A stretch of 64,000 nt of DNA from Pseudomonadota bacterium (GTDB lineage: Bacteria; Pseudomonadota; Gammaproteobacteria; Steroidobacterales; Steroidobacteraceae): NCBI GenBank assembly GCA_025355105.1, contig JANYAE010000052.1, forward strand, positions 124,001-188,000, written 5' to 3'. The notes under the pieces are model-generated. The model saw only the letters and a list, made by a program, of their open reading frames with translations. It ran no database searches and was not told the DNA's origin. The first letter of the stretch is position 1. Each line of letters starts with the position of its first letter. Positions 63,293-64,000 of this stretch are shown one piece after another. The translations under genes were made by a program, and so were the position numbers.

Positions 63293-64000
63293 TCAGCGCT
63301 TGGCACAGCGCTCCTCCGGCGGTCGCCTGACGATCGGGCGTCCCGCCGCGATGCCCGTCGCTTGGCCGCGATCGACCGCCAGGCGTCCGTTGACCAGCAG
63401 GGCCACGACGCCCGTCGCGAGCCGCCTCGGATGCAGGTAGTCCGCCCTCGCGCGGAAACGCGCCGGGTCGAGGATGACCACGTCGGCGAAGTCCCCCGCA
63501 CGCAAGTGTCCCCGCCGGGCGATGCCGAGCAGGTCCGCGGTTCGACCCGTGCTGCCGTTGATGAACTCGGCAACCGAGAGCGTGTGCTTCTCGAGGACGT
63601 AGGTGGCGTACTTGCGTGGGTAGGTGCCGTACATGCGCGGATGGCCGGTGCTGCCATCGCTGCTGGTGACTACCCAGGGCTGTCGCATGAAAAGCTCGAT
63701 ATCCCGGTCCGCCATGTTGAAGGAAATGGCCGGTGTGTCGTCGGGTTGCCCGCGCATGATCCGCAGCGCCGCGTCAACCGGGTCCAGGCCCCAGTCGGCG
63801 GCGATCGCCGCGAGCCGCCTGCCGGACCACGGCTGGCCTGCCGCCACCGGCATCAGCGACTCCGCACCGCCGCGGCGGCGGAGGTTGTCGGCCATTTCGC
63901 CCCGCAGTCGGTCCGCGAGGGCGGCGTCGGCCAAGCGGGCGAGCATCCGCCGGCGTCCGCCCTCGAACGCCCAGCGTGGCACGAGCGACGCCTCGAGCGA
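63293..64000 (-). CDS. N-acyl-D-amino-acid deacylase (D-aminoacylase), C-terminal part only
   Basis: The gene enters from the right edge; about 235 C-terminal residues are visible. SLEASLVPRWAFEGGRRRML, then GQPDDTPAISFNMADRDIELFMRQPWVVTSSDGSTGHPRMYGTYPRKYATYVLEKHTLSVAEFI and GHLRAGDFADVVILDPARFRARADYLHPRRLATGVVALLVNGRLAVD are hallmarks of D-aminoacylase/dihydroorotase-like amidohydrolases. The Asp in TSSDGS is the late metal/catalytic Asp. The N-terminal HxH and Lys/Glu ligands are outside the window. It releases D-amino acids from N-acyl forms. Confidence 0.88.
   Translation of the reverse strand, partial: SLEASLVPRWAFEGGRRRMLARLADAALADRLRGEMADNLRRRGGAESLMPVAAGQPWSGRRLAAIAADWGLDPVDAALRIMRGQPDDTPAISFNMADRDIELFMRQPWVVTSSDGSTGHPRMYGTYPRKYATYVLEKHTLSVAEFINGSTGRTADLLGIARRGHLRAGDFADVVILDPARFRARADYLHPRRLATGVVALLVNGRLAVDRGQATGIAAGRPIVRRPPEERCAKR

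Overview
The window is GC-rich, gene-dense and bacterial. It carries three TonB-dependent receptors, several periplasmic c-type cytochromes, an UrcA-family protein, M61 and M24 peptidase-fold proteins, and a methyl-accepting chemotaxis protein (MCP) with a FliA-type promoter. This points to an aerobic, motile Gram-negative proteobacterium. A Steroidobacter/Nevskia/Xanthomonas-like gammaproteobacterium is my best guess, but that is inference. I saw no rRNA, tRNA, CRISPR array, insertion sequence or phage gene.

Layout. 1-14.6 kb: the 3' part of an exported hydrolase gene, then a GntR-family regulator and the genes it probably controls. These are an APC permease, a class-III aminotransferase and an FGGY kinase in one overlapping operon, and a TonB receptor with an M61 aminopeptidase. 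A 12-bp palindrome (TCATTRYAATGA) sits on the promoters of the permease and the receptor, and a 9/12 match lies upstream of gntR. A HAD phosphatase and a threonine-dehydratase-like enzyme lie between them, and a serine hydrolase follows. 14.6-21.4 kb: a TonB receptor, diheme cytochrome c4, diheme peroxidase/MauG-like protein and a beta-helix/cytochrome c fusion form a tightly packed periplasmic redox operon. It diverges from a TetR regulator, with a perfect inverted repeat between them. 21.4-29.5 kb: a LysR regulator diverges from an agmatine/putrescine operon (two tandem agmatine deiminases, N-carbamoylputrescine amidase, PotFGHI transporter). 29.6-35.2 kb: a complete urease operon ureDABCEFG with one extra unknown gene at its end. 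35.5-39.6 kb: an orphan histidine kinase made of two fused MASE1-PAS-kinase copies, the first degenerate. 39.6-43.6 kb: an M24 protein, an acetylpolyamine amidohydrolase and a third TonB receptor. 43.9-47.6 kb: a trimethylamine-dehydrogenase-like flavoprotein diverging from a non-pyrrolysine MttB homologue. 48-54.7 kb: the MCP, UrcA, an operon of cytochrome lipoprotein, covalent-FAD oxidase and PLP-barrel protein, a VOC protein and a small exported protein. 55-62 kb: a plus-strand acyl-CoA cluster (two acyl-CoA dehydrogenases, two MDR reductases, two SDRs). 61.9-64 kb: a hotdog thioesterase, an alpha/beta hydrolase and the C-terminal part of a D-aminoacylase, on the minus strand.

How the genes fit together. 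Much of the window handles small nitrogen compounds: agmatine, putrescine, acetylpolyamines, urea, methylamine-like compounds, N-acyl-D-amino acids and an unidentified amino substrate of the GntR operon. The parts that look least described are the GntR kinase/aminotransferase/permease regulon, the TetR-linked periplasmic cytochrome operon with its beta-helix/heme fusion, and the lone MttB/TMADH-like pair.
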